Shown piece by piece: positions 10,552-20,072 of a stretch of 45,159 nucleotides of DNA; the stretch's first letter is position 1; each line of letters begins with the position of its first letter. The notes below the pieces were generated by a model. That model saw nothing but the letters and a program-made list of their open reading frames with translations, had not been told where the DNA came from and did not search any database. The DNA is from Myxococcales bacterium (lineage in GTDB: Bacteria; Myxococcota_A; Polyangia; Polyangiales; Polyangiaceae). The DNA lies in assembly GCA_016212965.1 (NCBI GenBank), contig JACRDA010000390.1, positions 1 through 45,159 on the forward strand, read 5' to 3'. The position numbers were made by a program, and so were the translations under genes.

Positions 10552-11236
10552 GGCGCGCGCCGCGCGCGCGCCCCTGTCGACGCTGCGTCCCCTCCTCGGC
10601 GCGAGCGCGCTCGTGTGCACGCTCGGCGCCTGCGGCGCGGAGGCCCCGACCTTCCCGACCGCCGCGGCCCTGCCGAGCGGCCCGCGACAGCCGGACGCGG
10701 TGGCCATCGACCTCGCGAGCCGACCACCCCGAGCCCAGGCACGGGCGACGGACGCGGACGGCGTCGTGACGCTGCGCGCACCCCTCGACGAGCGCGAGGC
10801 CGGCGCGGTCGTGCGCGCGTTCTTCGCGGCGGTCGTGCGCGAGGACGGCGGCGGGCTCGCCACCCTCGCGCAGCCCGGCGCGGTCGTGTACCCGGTGCAC
10901 GGCGCCGCGAGCGGGAAATCCGGCCGCGCCCTGCAGGTCTACTGGCAGCAGCGCTTCCGCAAGCTCGAGTACGACCGGCTCGCCGACACGACGGTGTACC
11001 GCGCCGCCGAGACCGAGACCTACCGCCACGGCGCCCTCGCCGCGCTCCCCGTGCCGCTCGCGCAGCTCTTCCCTGCCGGCGAGCCCTTCGAGGCAGAGGA
11101 CCTCGTCCTGCGCGTCCCCATCGCGACCTCGGGCGTGAAGATCGAGCGCCTGATCGGCGACGAGCTGTACTTCTGGCTGCGCCGCAGCGGCGAGCACTAC
11201 CTCGTGCACCACGTCGCCGAGGACTTCGACCTGTGA
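10526..11236 (+). CDS. Predicted lipoprotein, NTF2-like body
   Basis: The product is 236 residues from the ATG at 10526, inside the end of the amidotransferase-like gene, so the two are probably translated together. A signal peptide ends in the lipobox LGAC. Residues 85-236 suggest an NTF2-like alpha+beta fold: AGAVVRAFFAAVVREDGGGLATLAQPGA resembles the opening helices of such domains, and GRALQVYWQQRF resembles the next helix. No catalytic residues could be assigned. The function is unknown. Confidence 0.7.
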   Translation: MSRLSFCPEARAARAPLSTLRPLLGASALVCTLGACGAEAPTFPTAAALPSGPRQPDAVAIDLASRPPRAQARATDADGVVTLRAPLDEREAGAVVRAFFAAVVREDGGGLATLAQPGAVVYPVHGAASGKSGRALQVYWQQRFRKLEYDRLADTTVYRAAETETYRHGALAALPVPLAQLFPAGEPFEAEDLVLRVPIATSGVKIERLIGDELYFWLRRSGEHYLVHHVAEDFDL

Positions 11237-11270
11237 CAGGAAACTCGGCTCCGGAGCACGGCTGCGCCGC

Positions 11271-12482
11271 TCACTCGACCTCGAAGAGCGCCTCGTCGGC
11301 CGGCAGGCTCGCGTCGCAGTAGAGCGGCCGGGGCGGTGGCAGCGAGTGGTAGAGCGCGCTCGCCCAGACGGAGATCGGGTGGTCGACGCCGGGCAGCCTG
11401 CGCGCGACCCGGTAGCTCGCGCTCACCCACACGTCGCCCTCGGCGAACGCCCGCACGTCGTGGACGTGGAGCTCCGCCGGCGGCACCTCGGCGTAGCGCA
11501 GCGCGGGCAGCGGTACGACCTCGGCCGGGCGGGCGCCCCGCTGCCGGTAGAGCGCGCGGCCGCCCGCGACCCACAGCGTGTCGGGGCTCTCGTGCGCGAC
11601 CGCCATCATGCCGTCGTGGATGCCGAGATCGAGCTCGCCCCAGGTGACACCGTCCCAGCGCACGAGGAAGGCGTGCCGCCGCTCGCGCGCCACGAAGGGC
11701 TCGTGGGCGACGAGGTAGGCCTCGCGCGCGCTCACGACGGCGAGGTCGAGGTTCAGGATGCCATCGAGGCCCGCCGTGCCCGGCACGCGCTCGTAGCGCC
11801 AGGCGCGCGCACCCGCATCCGCGTGCGCCACGACCACCGTCGCGGGGTGGTTCGTCACCGCCTCGTCGTCGCAGCGGCCGGCGACGAGCAGATCCCCGTC
11901 CGGGCTCGCGGCCCAGGCGGTCGCGATGAACGACAGATCGTGGCCGCAGGCGTCGCTGGCCGCCAGCTCGGGCAGCGCCCGCGCGCCCGCCGGCAGCGCG
12001 ACGGGCTCGGCCGTCGGTCGCCAGGCCCCGTCCTCGTACGCGTACCCCGCGGCGTGCCGCTCGAACAGGGAACCGCGCCCGTGCCGCGCGTAGCGGCTCG
12101 TCGTCGCGAGCAGCCAGGCGCTGCCCGCCTCGAGGGCGCCACCGAGGGCGAGGTCGGCGTTCACGTACCCGCCCGCGTCGCGCGCGAGCCCGGCGAGCAG
12201 CAGCGGATCGCGGTAGGCACCGTCGGGACGCAGCTCGACGAGCGCCTGTGCCGCCGCGAGTGGCTCGCCCGCGTACCAGGCGTGCAGATCGTAGCCCGTG
12301 TCCCCGTACACGACGACGCGCCGGTCCCCGAGCGCGAAGGGAGCGAGCTTCGGGCACGGGCCCTCGGCGTACACGTGGAGCTCGCTCGTCGGCGCCCGCG
12401 GCGGTTGGGCCGGCCTCGTGATGCAGCCGCTCGCGGCGAGCGCCACGACGCACACGGGCAGGGGCCGGCGCGCGCGAGTCAC
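11271..12482 (-). CDS. Predicted lipoprotein, beta-propeller-like
   Basis: The product is 403 residues from a GTG start whose first bases overlap the preceding gene's TGA (GTGA), so it is the third gene of a coupled operon. A signal peptide ends in the lipobox AASGC. The body has repeated WxxDGxxW-like and DLLVAGRCDD-like strands (for example VRWDGVTWGELDLG and DTLWVAGGRALY), suggesting a six- or seven-bladed propeller. No enzyme motif was recognised. It converges on the NTF2-like lipoprotein gene, leaving 34 bases between the stops. Confidence 0.65.
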   Translation of the reverse strand: MTRARRPLPVCVVALAASGCITRPAQPPRAPTSELHVYAEGPCPKLAPFALGDRRVVVYGDTGYDLHAWYAGEPLAAAQALVELRPDGAYRDPLLLAGLARDAGGYVNADLALGGALEAGSAWLLATTSRYARHGRGSLFERHAAGYAYEDGAWRPTAEPVALPAGARALPELAASDACGHDLSFIATAWAASPDGDLLVAGRCDDEAVTNHPATVVVAHADAGARAWRYERVPGTAGLDGILNLDLAVVSAREAYLVAHEPFVARERRHAFLVRWDGVTWGELDLGIHDGMMAVAHESPDTLWVAGGRALYRQRGARPAEVVPLPALRYAEVPPAELHVHDVRAFAEGDVWVSASYRVARRLPGVDHPISVWASALYHSLPPPRPLYCDASLPADEALFEVE

Positions 12483-14464
12483 TGCGGGTCGCCGTGGATG
12501 AGACGGGCGCGCCGGAGCGACGCACGCAGCCAGGAGCTCGGCTCGGCGGGCCAGGTGCCGAAGGGCCCGGTGCCGCCCGGGGCCTCGCTCCCGAGCGCGT
12601 CGAGGTAGGCCTGCACGCCCGGATCCCGCAGCATCGCGCCGAGCTCGAGCGCCATGCCGCGCACGTCCTCCGGGCTGTCGGCGGCGCGCGCCAGCCGCTC
12701 GGCCGTCGGCCGGCAGGCGTCACCGAGCACGCTGAGTGCCCAGAACGCGCGCTCGACCGCCTGGTGATCGTGGGGCAGCTGCGCCCGGCGCGCACCCGCG
12801 GCGACGACCTCGCACGCCGCCGCGGGACGGAGGCGCCCGAGCGCCCGCACCGCGGCCTCGCGCGGCTCGAAGCGCTCGGCGAGCAGGCCGAGGGCGAAGC
12901 GCGCGTCGCCGCGGCGCGCGAGCTCGAGCACGACCTTCTCGGGCGAGCCGTCGTTGTGGTGGTAGTCGACGTCGAAGCGCCGGCCGTGCGCGCGGTCGAT
13001 CAGGCCCTCGAGCATCGCCGCCCCGAGGTCGGCCGCCCCGGCGAGGTCGTGGCGCAGCGCATGCCAGACGCCGTCCCACGCGACCGCCTCGTCGCCGCCG
13101 GCCAGGGTGGCGCGGCGCGCGAGCTCGCGGCGCGCCGCCTCGTCGCCGAGCAGGATCTTCGCGACGAGATGCGCGCCGTGCTCGTGCCAGCGGTAGCGCG
13201 TGTCCGAGGTGCCGCCCGCGATGCCGGGCGTGCCATCCTCGGCGACGAGCCAGCGGCGCAGCAGGTCGCCCGCCTCCTCGAGCCGTGCGTCGTGGCGCCC
13301 CGCGCGCGCCGCGTCGCGCACGGCGGCCGCGATCCGCAGGATGCCGCCGTAGCGATGGCGAAAGGTGAGCGTCTCGAGCTCGGCCGGGTCGTCGCCGGGA
13401 AACACGAGGTCGATGAGCTCGCTGTAGCAGTTGACCCCGCGGCTCGTGCGCAGATCGGTGGCGAGCTCGGGGGCGAGCGCCTGCCGGAGCGCCGTGTCGC
13501 CGAGCCGGAGCCGCGCCGCGAGGAGCTTGCAGGTCTGGTGCTGCGAGCGGTCGTGCTCGAGCCCGCGCTCCCCGCCCCGCGCCTGCCAGAGCTCGTCGAG
13601 CACGGCGAGCGCCGCGGGCGACGGCGCGACGAGGCTCGGGAGCACGGCCGAGATGGCGTTCTCGGCGCGCACGTCGAAGGCGGCGATGGCGCCCGCCGCG
13701 GGCGCGCGGCTCTCGGCCGTCACGCGCTCGAGGACCTCGAGGGCGTAGCGCTGGGCCGCGCGCGGATCGAGCCGCTCGAGCGCGCGCACGCCGTCCTCCC
13801 ACTGGCTCTGGGGGCGCGTCTCGATGCTCGCGAGCAGGACGGCGAGTGCCGGGGCGCTCGCCGTGTCACCGAGGTCCACGAGCGCGACGGCCGCCGCCAT
13901 CTTCGGCTCGAGCTCGTCGAAGAGGCGGTAGTCGACGTCCGCCGAGGCGAAGGGGCGCTCGAGCTCGCGCCGCAGGGCCGGGATCGCCTCGGTGAAGTGG
14001 AACTGCCCGGCCGCCTGCATGTTGAGCGCGACCCAGCCGTGCCCCTGGCGATGCCCGAAGAAGCGCGTGCCGGGCGGCGCCGAGACCGCGTGCAGGATGG
14101 CGGCCTTGCCGCGCACGGCGCCGATGCACCGGAAGTCGTTGCCGCTCGCCGGCGCGGGCGGCGCGGGCACCGCCGCCACGGGCAGCAGCGTCGTGCGCGT
14201 CGGCGGGGGCTCCACCACCGACACGTCGATCACGGTGAGCGGCGTCGCGCGCAGCACGAGGGGCGCATGGCGCCGCGCGACCGGAACGGCGGACGGGCGC
14301 GCGCCCGCCTCGGACGCGGTGGCGCTCGGCTCGCCGGAGCGCGCCTCCTCGCAGGCCAGGTAGCGCTCCGGGAAGTAGGCGCGCGCCGCGCGCACACCGA
14401 CGCCGGTCGCCGCCGCGCACGCCGCGGCGGCGAGGACGAGGGCGCGCCGCGCGCCGCGGCTCAC
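12479..14464 (-). CDS. HEAT-like repeat protein with N-terminal membrane or signal segment
   Basis: The product is 661 residues. The chosen start is the GTG at 14464, which overlaps the stop of the upstream gene as GTGA and leads into a short signal or anchor segment (RRALVLAAAACAAATG). From about residue 190 the sequence is helical with HEAT-like units (PKMAAAVALVDLGDTASAPALAVLL; FEPREAAVRALGRLRPAAACEVV). Its neighbours are both lipoproteins in the same operon, so an envelope-associated complex is a reasonable inference. No enzymatic motif was found. Confidence 0.7.
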   Translation of the reverse strand: MSRGARRALVLAAAACAAATGVGVRAARAYFPERYLACEEARSGEPSATASEAGARPSAVPVARRHAPLVLRATPLTVIDVSVVEPPPTRTTLLPVAAVPAPPAPASGNDFRCIGAVRGKAAILHAVSAPPGTRFFGHRQGHGWVALNMQAAGQFHFTEAIPALRRELERPFASADVDYRLFDELEPKMAAAVALVDLGDTASAPALAVLLASIETRPQSQWEDGVRALERLDPRAAQRYALEVLERVTAESRAPAAGAIAAFDVRAENAISAVLPSLVAPSPAALAVLDELWQARGGERGLEHDRSQHQTCKLLAARLRLGDTALRQALAPELATDLRTSRGVNCYSELIDLVFPGDDPAELETLTFRHRYGGILRIAAAVRDAARAGRHDARLEEAGDLLRRWLVAEDGTPGIAGGTSDTRYRWHEHGAHLVAKILLGDEAARRELARRATLAGGDEAVAWDGVWHALRHDLAGAADLGAAMLEGLIDRAHGRRFDVDYHHNDGSPEKVVLELARRGDARFALGLLAERFEPREAAVRALGRLRPAAACEVVAAGARRAQLPHDHQAVERAFWALSVLGDACRPTAERLARAADSPEDVRGMALELGAMLRDPGVQAYLDALGSEAPGGTGPFGTWPAEPSSWLRASLRRARLIHGDPQ

Positions 14465-15534
14465 TTCGTCGGGGCCTTGGGGGCCGGGGCCTTGTCGAGC
14501 AGGCCGAAGGCCCCGGCAAACTCGAGGCCGTTGCCGTAGCCGGTCACCCCGGCGACCTTGCCGCCGTTCACGCGCGTCACGTCGATGCCGTGCACCGTGC
14601 CCGTCTTGCCGGTCGCCTTCATGCCCATGGCGTCGCCCTTCCAGGTCGCCGTCCACGCGGTCTCGCACGCCACGTAGGCGCCCGCGGCGACGCAGCCCTT
14701 CACGTCGACCTTCTGGTCGACGAAGGCCTTCATCATGTCCTCGTGGGACTTGAGGACGGCCTTCTTGCCGCTCTGGTCGGCCGGGTCGTACTGCATCGAC
14801 ATGACGACGTCGTCGGTCAAGAGGTCCGCCGCGGCCTTGTCCTTCTTCATCATGCCCTCGTTCATGGCCTTGACGAGCTCGACGTTCTTCGCGTCGGCCT
14901 CGCCCGCGACGAGGATCTCGGCCTCGGCGGTCGGGGCGGCCATGGCCGCGCGGGCCGTCATGCCCTTCGGGCCCTTGCCGAGCTGCACGGCGACCGTGCC
15001 CTGGTCGTAGTACATGCTCTCGTGGGCGATCTTGCCGTCGGCGCCGAGCTTCATGACGCTCGCGCCGGCGTAGCCGATCTTCTTGCCCGTCGCCTTGTCG
15101 CCCATGAACTCGCCGGTGTTGGTACCGGTGACGACGTACTCCGACACGACGGTGTCGCCCGCGACGAGCACGCGCGTCATCTTCACCCGGAGATCCGGGA
15201 ATGCGGTGAAGAGGGCCTCGAACTGCTTGCCGACGGCGGCCGCGGGCATCTCCTGCCAGCCGGCCGGTCCGGCCATGCCGACGGTGGCGCCCGGGCCATA
15301 GAACGACAGGAGCTTGGCGGCGTCCTTCGCGGCGAACGCGGCCTCCATCTCGCTCACGTGCTTCTTCGCGACCTCCACCGGGCTCGGGGGCGGCGTGGTG
15401 GGGGCGGCGGACGCCTGGGCGGTCGCCGTCACCGCGGCGGTCGCGGAGGCCGTGGCGGTCGGCGTCGTCGGGGTGGTGGTGCCCTTGCAGGCGACGAGGA
15501 GAAGGGCCGTGAGGAGCGAGGCGCGCATGTTCAT
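14461..15534 (-). CDS. Lipoprotein with two NTF2/SnoaL-like domains
   Basis: The product is 357 residues from the ATG at 15534, with AGGAAGGAA about 10 bases upstream. A short signal peptide ends in LLVAC. A Thr/Ala/Pro-rich linker follows, then two tandem SnoaL-like (ester-cyclase/NTF2) domains at about 52-185 and 205-345. The first has EAAFAAKDAAKLLSFY and the second VKAMNEGMMKKDKAAADLL, both matching the opening helix of the fold. Such domains are often non-enzymatic in lipoproteins, and I see no reason to link it to the polyketide locus 10 kb away. It is the first gene of a three-gene operon with two 4-base overlaps. Confidence 0.8.
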   Translation of the reverse strand: MNMRASLLTALLLVACKGTTTPTTPTATASATAAVTATAQASAAPTTPPPSPVEVAKKHVSEMEAAFAAKDAAKLLSFYGPGATVGMAGPAGWQEMPAAAVGKQFEALFTAFPDLRVKMTRVLVAGDTVVSEYVVTGTNTGEFMGDKATGKKIGYAGASVMKLGADGKIAHESMYYDQGTVAVQLGKGPKGMTARAAMAAPTAEAEILVAGEADAKNVELVKAMNEGMMKKDKAAADLLTDDVVMSMQYDPADQSGKKAVLKSHEDMMKAFVDQKVDVKGCVAAGAYVACETAWTATWKGDAMGMKATGKTGTVHGIDVTRVNGGKVAGVTGYGNGLEFAGAFGLLDKAPAPKAPTK

Positions 15535-15651
15535 GTTCCCGAGTTCCTTCCTGTTTCCGGCGCGCACACTGGACCGCCCGCCCGGAGCCTTCAAGTCATT
15601 TCGCGCCGCACGGTCGCGCGCATCCCCGAGCCCCGCCCCCCAACAAACCAA

Positions 15652-15685
15652 GGACCCACGCGAGCCCGGAGGCTCGCATGGGTCC
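15652..15685 (-). terminator. Intrinsic terminator-like hairpin downstream of the VWA gene
   Basis: Arms 15652-15666 and 15671-15685 pair over 15 positions with one mismatch around a 4-base loop (CGGA). Read on the minus strand, the hairpin is followed by TTGGTTTGTTG, a T-rich run that stands out in this sequence. This fits a rho-independent terminator for the gene ending at 15730. Confidence 0.65.
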
Positions 15686-15692
15686 CTCACGT

Positions 15693-15714
15693 CGCACGCT
15701 CCCTGGAGCGTGCG
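15693..15714 (-). terminator. Second hairpin next to the VWA gene stop
   Basis: Arms 15693-15702 and 15705-15714 are perfect 10-base complements, leaving a very tight loop, so the outer 8-9 pairs would form in practice. It lies 16 bases after the stop codon and just before the longer hairpin at 15652-15685, so the two form a tandem terminator-like array. Confidence 0.5.
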
Positions 15715-15729
15715 CTCCGGCGCTCCGCC

Positions 15730-18700
15730 TCAGCGCACCGCGTCCCAGGCCGGCACGAGGCGCGACTTCCAGCCGAGAGTCGCGAGCGCCACGGTCACGC
15801 GGTCGCGCTCGAGCACGAAAGGCACCACCTGGCGCGTGCCGGCCGCGTTCACGACGAGCGAGCCGTGCACCGTGCCCTCCCCGCTCGCCCGCACGATCTC
15901 GATGACGTGCTCGCCCGCATCGGGCAGGCGGATGGCGAGCCCCTCGTGCGCCGTGCTCGTGGCGTCGACCGCCACGAGGCGCTGGTTCGGGCTCGTGAGC
16001 CCGCCCAGCCACGACACGCGCTGGCCCTTCGGCCCGACGATGCCGATGTCGAGGTCGGCGCTCTGCCCCTGCCAGGTCGCCTCGACCGTGAGGTCGCCCA
16101 CGAGCGCGCTCTGCGCCGCCGCGGCCGGCTGGGCACGGTCGAGCTCGGTCTGCGCCTTGCGGCGCGTGTCGCCGTCCGCCGCGGTCAGCATGTCGTCGAC
16201 CATCTTGCTCTCGCTCGTCTGCCGACCGCAGCGCACCGCCTGGCCGAGCGCCTCGCCGTCGCGCTCGCGCAGCTGCGCCAGGGCCACGAGGTAGCGGCAG
16301 CTCTGCTCGGCGTTGCCGGCAAAGCGGCTGAGCTCCGCCAGGCGCCGGTAGGCGACCACGTCGCCCGGTCGCGCGTCCACGACGCCGCTCAGAATGCGAA
16401 TCGCGCGGTCGCGCTCGCCCTTGCGGGCCGCCACGTCGGCACGCGCCACGAGCGCGTCCGGATCGAGGGCGTCGCGGCTCGACCAGCGCTCGGCCGCGCG
16501 GCCTGCGCCGTCGACGTCGCCGGCCATGGCGTAGAGGCTGAACAGGCTGCGCACCGCCTCGCGGCGATCGCCGTTCGCTTCCACCGCCCGCTCGCCCTCG
16601 GAGATGGCGTCGACCGAGGCCTTCACCGGGATGAGGCGGTTCGTGACGACGCTGCCGGTGCGATCCCACACCTTGCGCATCGGGACCATGTTCGGCGGGC
16701 GGCGCGCCCGGACCGGCTCGTCGGGCTCGGCCGCGAGCACCGGCTTCTTGGCGGGGGCCGACTTCGGCATCGACGTCGCCGGGGGTGCCGCCATCGGCGG
16801 AGCCATCGTCGCCGTGGCGGCGGGCGATGCGGCGCCGCCTGCGCCCGGCATGGCCACGTCGTCCGGCATGCCCATGGGCCCCTCGGCCTCGGACTTCTCG
16901 TCGGCCCCGCCGAAGCCGAGGTCCGCCGCGTTGCTCTTGCCGCGCGAGGCGGTGCGGCCGTCGCCGGGGTCCTGCTTCTCCTTGTCGCCGCCGCCCTGGA
17001 CGCGCTCGGTCTTCTCCTCGCCCGTCCACGTCGGCGCCGTGCGCTCGTTGTCGAGCCCGAAGGCCTTGAACATGGCCGCGCTCTCGAGCACGAGCAGCGA
17101 GGTGTAGCGGCTGGCGACGTTGAACTGCTGCGACAGGGCGACGGCCGTCTCGCGCGCCTCGGCGCCCGTGTCGCGCTCGAGCTCGCCGATGCGCTCGGCG
17201 GCGTAGAGGCGCGGCAGGAAGGCGTTGCCCTTGGCCTTCGTGGCCTCGAGCTCGAGCGGGTAGCTCGCCTCGAAGGGCTGGCCCGCGACCCGCCCGGTGA
17301 GCTTCACGTGGCCCTTGACGTGCGGCGAGCTCATGCGCGCCACGATGAGGGCCTCGCCGCCCGCGGGGATGGTGTCGAGCCGGGTCGGCGCCATCGCCGT
17401 GAGGCCGCTCGGCAGCTCGACGCGCGCGTCGCGCAGGCCGATGCCGTAGCTCGCGCCGAGGATGGCGTAGACCGCCTCGGCCGTGCGCTGGCCCGGCACG
17501 TAGGGCAGGACGACACCGCCGCCGCCGCGCGCCAGCGCGGCGAGCGAGTCGCCGTCCGCGTCGGCGCCGATGGCGACGGCCGTGACGCTCGCGCGGTCCA
17601 CCGGCAGCGCGCCCTGCACCGTCTCGGTGATGTAGGCCGGACGGATGGCACCCACGGTCGGCGTCCCGTCGCCGAGGTAGATGACCCGGAGCGCGCGCCC
17701 GTCGCGGCGCGACCACAGCCCCGCAGCCTGGCGCACCGCCAGACCGAGGTCCGAGGCGCCCTCGGGGCTCTCGGCGTCGAGGAAGGTCTGGACCTCGCGC
17801 GCCACCTGGTGCCCGGGGGCCTGCATGCCCGTCGAGAAGCTGCGGCAGCTCGTGTCGCACGCGAGCACGTTGAAGCGGTCGAGCCGGTCGAGCTCCTCCA
17901 CCAGCCGCCCGGCGAGGGCCGTCGCGCGCTTGTAGCGCTCGCCCACCATCGAGCGGCTCGAGTCGACCACGATGACGAAGTCGCGGTGCTCGTCGTCGCC
18001 GGCCTCGGGGAGGCGCGGCCGCACCGTGATCGCCGCGTAGGGCGACGTCGCGTCGAGGCGGCGCGCCGCCTTCTCCGCTTCGCCGGGCTTCGCCGCGGGC
18101 GTGGCCTTCACAGGCTCGCCCGCCTTCGGGGGCTCCGTGGGCTCGGCGCCGGTCGGATCGAAGGTCCACGCCGTGACCTCGGCGTTGCGGTCCGGCAGGG
18201 CGTACTCGAGCACGAGGTCGCCGGCCGGCACGAACTGCCGCGCCTGCATGGCGAGGCGCGTCGTGCCCGCCTCGCGCTCGTCGCGCGTGAGGTCGTAGCC
18301 CTGCGCGGTCACGCCGATGCTGGCGTCGTAGCCGCGGACCTGCACGTCGATGCCGAAGTCGTCGACCTTGGTCGTGCCGCTCGGGTCGTGGGGCAGCGGG
18401 TACACGTAGCGCCGCGCGCCGCCCGAAGGCGCGAGCGCCTGGGTGTACGCGAGCACGACGCGTCGCGAGCCCTTCGCGGGGATGGGATACACGCGCAGCT
18501 CGAAGCGCCCACCGCGCTGCCACTCGAGCAGGGCCGGATCCTTCCACGGCCCCGGAACCCAGATGATCTCTTCCCGCGGCGGGGGCCGGCGGCTCGTGGC
18601 GTTCACGATCGCGCCCCGCCAGATCGCCGCAGCCTTGTCGCGATCCACGAAGGCGCCCTCCTCGAACTTCCCGTCCACCTCGAGCGCCAGTCGCTCGATC

Positions 18701-20070
18701 TGCGCGTCGGGTGGGATCGGGAAGCGGTAGATGCCCTCGAGCACGTCGCTCGCCGAGTTCGAGAAGGTCTCGTCGATCTCGGTGCGCGCGAAGCCGTCCA
18801 CGATGCGCACCTTGACCTTGTGCGACGCGAGCCGGACCGCGCCGGTGCGCTCCTCGTCCGTGCCCGGCTTCTTGGCGACGAGCTCGCCGAGCCCACGCAC
18901 CTCGCCGAGCTCCTCCTGGCTCGACTCGCTCCAGGACAGCGCCTCGCCGAGCGCCGGCGACGACGCGGCGTAGGGCGCCATGCCCGCGTAGAGCCGCCCC
19001 TCCTCGCCCGCGCGCACCGACACCGCGCGCTGTTCCGCGTCGACGAGGCGCACCGTGCCCCGGCTCACGTCGACCGACGCCCAGCGCTCCGTCGCGCGGA
19101 GCGCGAACTTCGTGCCGAGCACCTCCACCGAGCCGGTCGGCACGAGGAAGCGTGCGCCGGCGGTCTCGGTCTCGGCCACCTCCGCGACGATGGCGCCCGA
19201 GGCGAGCGACGCGTGGCGGGTCTGCCCCGCGACGAGCGCGAGCTCGGTCGCGCGGTCGAGCGCGAGCTTCGTGCCGTCGTCGAGCACCACGTGGGCGCGC
19301 GTCAGCCCGTCGGTGCGCAGGCGCGAGCCCTTGCCGATGACGTCGCCCTGGCCGACCGCGTGACAGGCGCTGCCGTCCGCCGCGCACACCTCGAGCCCGC
19401 CCGCGCCCGGCGCCGCGCGCGACACGAGCGCGACCTTGCCCGCCCAGCCCTCGTCGGAGGCCTGCGGCTGCTCGCCCGGCCCGCTCGCGGGTCGCGCCAG
19501 GAGGCCGACGAGCGCGGCCGCGAGGCCCGCCGAGACGACGCCCGTGATGATGGTGTTGCGCGGCCGCCGCAGCCAGCGCGCCACCGACACCACCTTGCCA
19601 CCACCCGCGCCGGCCCGCGCCGGCTCGGCGGCGCTCGTGTGCCCCGGCTTGCCCGCCACCGCCAGCGTCCGCTCGGGCCGCGACGCGCCGACCGCGCTCG
19701 CGGCGTGCACCAGGCGGCCGTCGGTGTCGAACGCCCTCGGCGCCGCGAAGCGCGAGCTCGGCTGCGACGCGGGCACCTCCGTCACCGCGGCGACCGTCTT
19801 CGCCGCCACGGGCGCGGGCGCGCTCGCGACCACGGTCTCGCCGGGCCGCGCGCCGAGCGCGCCGTCGAGCCGCGCGTCGAGGTCCGCCGGCAGCACGAAG
19901 TCGCCGCCCGCGTCGCGCAACAGCGCGCGCGCCCGCTCGGCGTCGTGACGCGCGTCGCGGCAGCGGTCGCAGTCGGCGATGTGGTCGTAGAGCTCGCCTT
20001 CGGCCGCGCCCTCGAGGACATCCGCCATCGCCTCGTCGACGGCGGCACAGAGCTTGTTCACGTCAGCCAT
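15730..20070 (-). CDS. Anti-sigma zinc-finger / FecR / VIT / VWA fusion protein
   Basis: The product is 1446 residues from the ATG at 20070, with a GGAGG ribosome site, 2 bases after the sigma gene's stop. Domains in order are: zf-HC2 anti-sigma finger (C8, H30, C34, C37); one transmembrane helix (about 171-191); FecR-like domain (about 215-330); VIT domain (about 405-540, FSNSASDVLEGIYRFPIPP); VWA domain (about 693-870) with an intact MIDAS opening, VIVVDSSRS; a Pro/Met-rich linker; TPR-like helices (about 1160-1270); and a C-terminal domain. Anti-sigma fingers hold their sigma factor at the membrane, FecR domains relay extracytoplasmic signals, and VIT/VWA pairs bind proteins. I infer one polypeptide that senses an outside ligand or surface and releases the neighbouring sigma factor. 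The fusion is unusual and long. Confidence 0.9.
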   Translation of the reverse strand: MADVNKLCAAVDEAMADVLEGAAEGELYDHIADCDRCRDARHDAERARALLRDAGGDFVLPADLDARLDGALGARPGETVVASAPAPVAAKTVAAVTEVPASQPSSRFAAPRAFDTDGRLVHAASAVGASRPERTLAVAGKPGHTSAAEPARAGAGGGKVVSVARWLRRPRNTIITGVVSAGLAAALVGLLARPASGPGEQPQASDEGWAGKVALVSRAAPGAGGLEVCAADGSACHAVGQGDVIGKGSRLRTDGLTRAHVVLDDGTKLALDRATELALVAGQTRHASLASGAIVAEVAETETAGARFLVPTGSVEVLGTKFALRATERWASVDVSRGTVRLVDAEQRAVSVRAGEEGRLYAGMAPYAASSPALGEALSWSESSQEELGEVRGLGELVAKKPGTDEERTGAVRLASHKVKVRIVDGFARTEIDETFSNSASDVLEGIYRFPIPPDAQIERLALEVDGKFEEGAFVDRDKAAAIWRGAIVNATSRRPPPREEIIWVPGPWKDPALLEWQRGGRFELRVYPIPAKGSRRVVLAYTQALAPSGGARRYVYPLPHDPSGTTKVDDFGIDVQVRGYDASIGVTAQGYDLTRDEREAGTTRLAMQARQFVPAGDLVLEYALPDRNAEVTAWTFDPTGAEPTEPPKAGEPVKATPAAKPGEAEKAARRLDATSPYAAITVRPRLPEAGDDEHRDFVIVVDSSRSMVGERYKRATALAGRLVEELDRLDRFNVLACDTSCRSFSTGMQAPGHQVAREVQTFLDAESPEGASDLGLAVRQAAGLWSRRDGRALRVIYLGDGTPTVGAIRPAYITETVQGALPVDRASVTAVAIGADADGDSLAALARGGGGVVLPYVPGQRTAEAVYAILGASYGIGLRDARVELPSGLTAMAPTRLDTIPAGGEALIVARMSSPHVKGHVKLTGRVAGQPFEASYPLELEATKAKGNAFLPRLYAAERIGELERDTGAEARETAVALSQQFNVASRYTSLLVLESAAMFKAFGLDNERTAPTWTGEEKTERVQGGGDKEKQDPGDGRTASRGKSNAADLGFGGADEKSEAEGPMGMPDDVAMPGAGGAASPAATATMAPPMAAPPATSMPKSAPAKKPVLAAEPDEPVRARRPPNMVPMRKVWDRTGSVVTNRLIPVKASVDAISEGERAVEANGDRREAVRSLFSLYAMAGDVDGAGRAAERWSSRDALDPDALVARADVAARKGERDRAIRILSGVVDARPGDVVAYRRLAELSRFAGNAEQSCRYLVALAQLRERDGEALGQAVRCGRQTSESKMVDDMLTAADGDTRRKAQTELDRAQPAAAAQSALVGDLTVEATWQGQSADLDIGIVGPKGQRVSWLGGLTSPNQRLVAVDATSTAHEGLAIRLPDAGEHVIEIVRASGEGTVHGSLVVNAAGTRQVVPFVLERDRVTVALATLGWKSRLVPAWDAVR

Positions 20071-20072
20071 GG

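Noticed and set aside
14461..15534. SnoaL-type polyketide cyclase linked to the synthase
   Set aside because: It is a lipoprotein in a different operon 10 kb away; NTF2-like domains are common in unrelated surface proteins.
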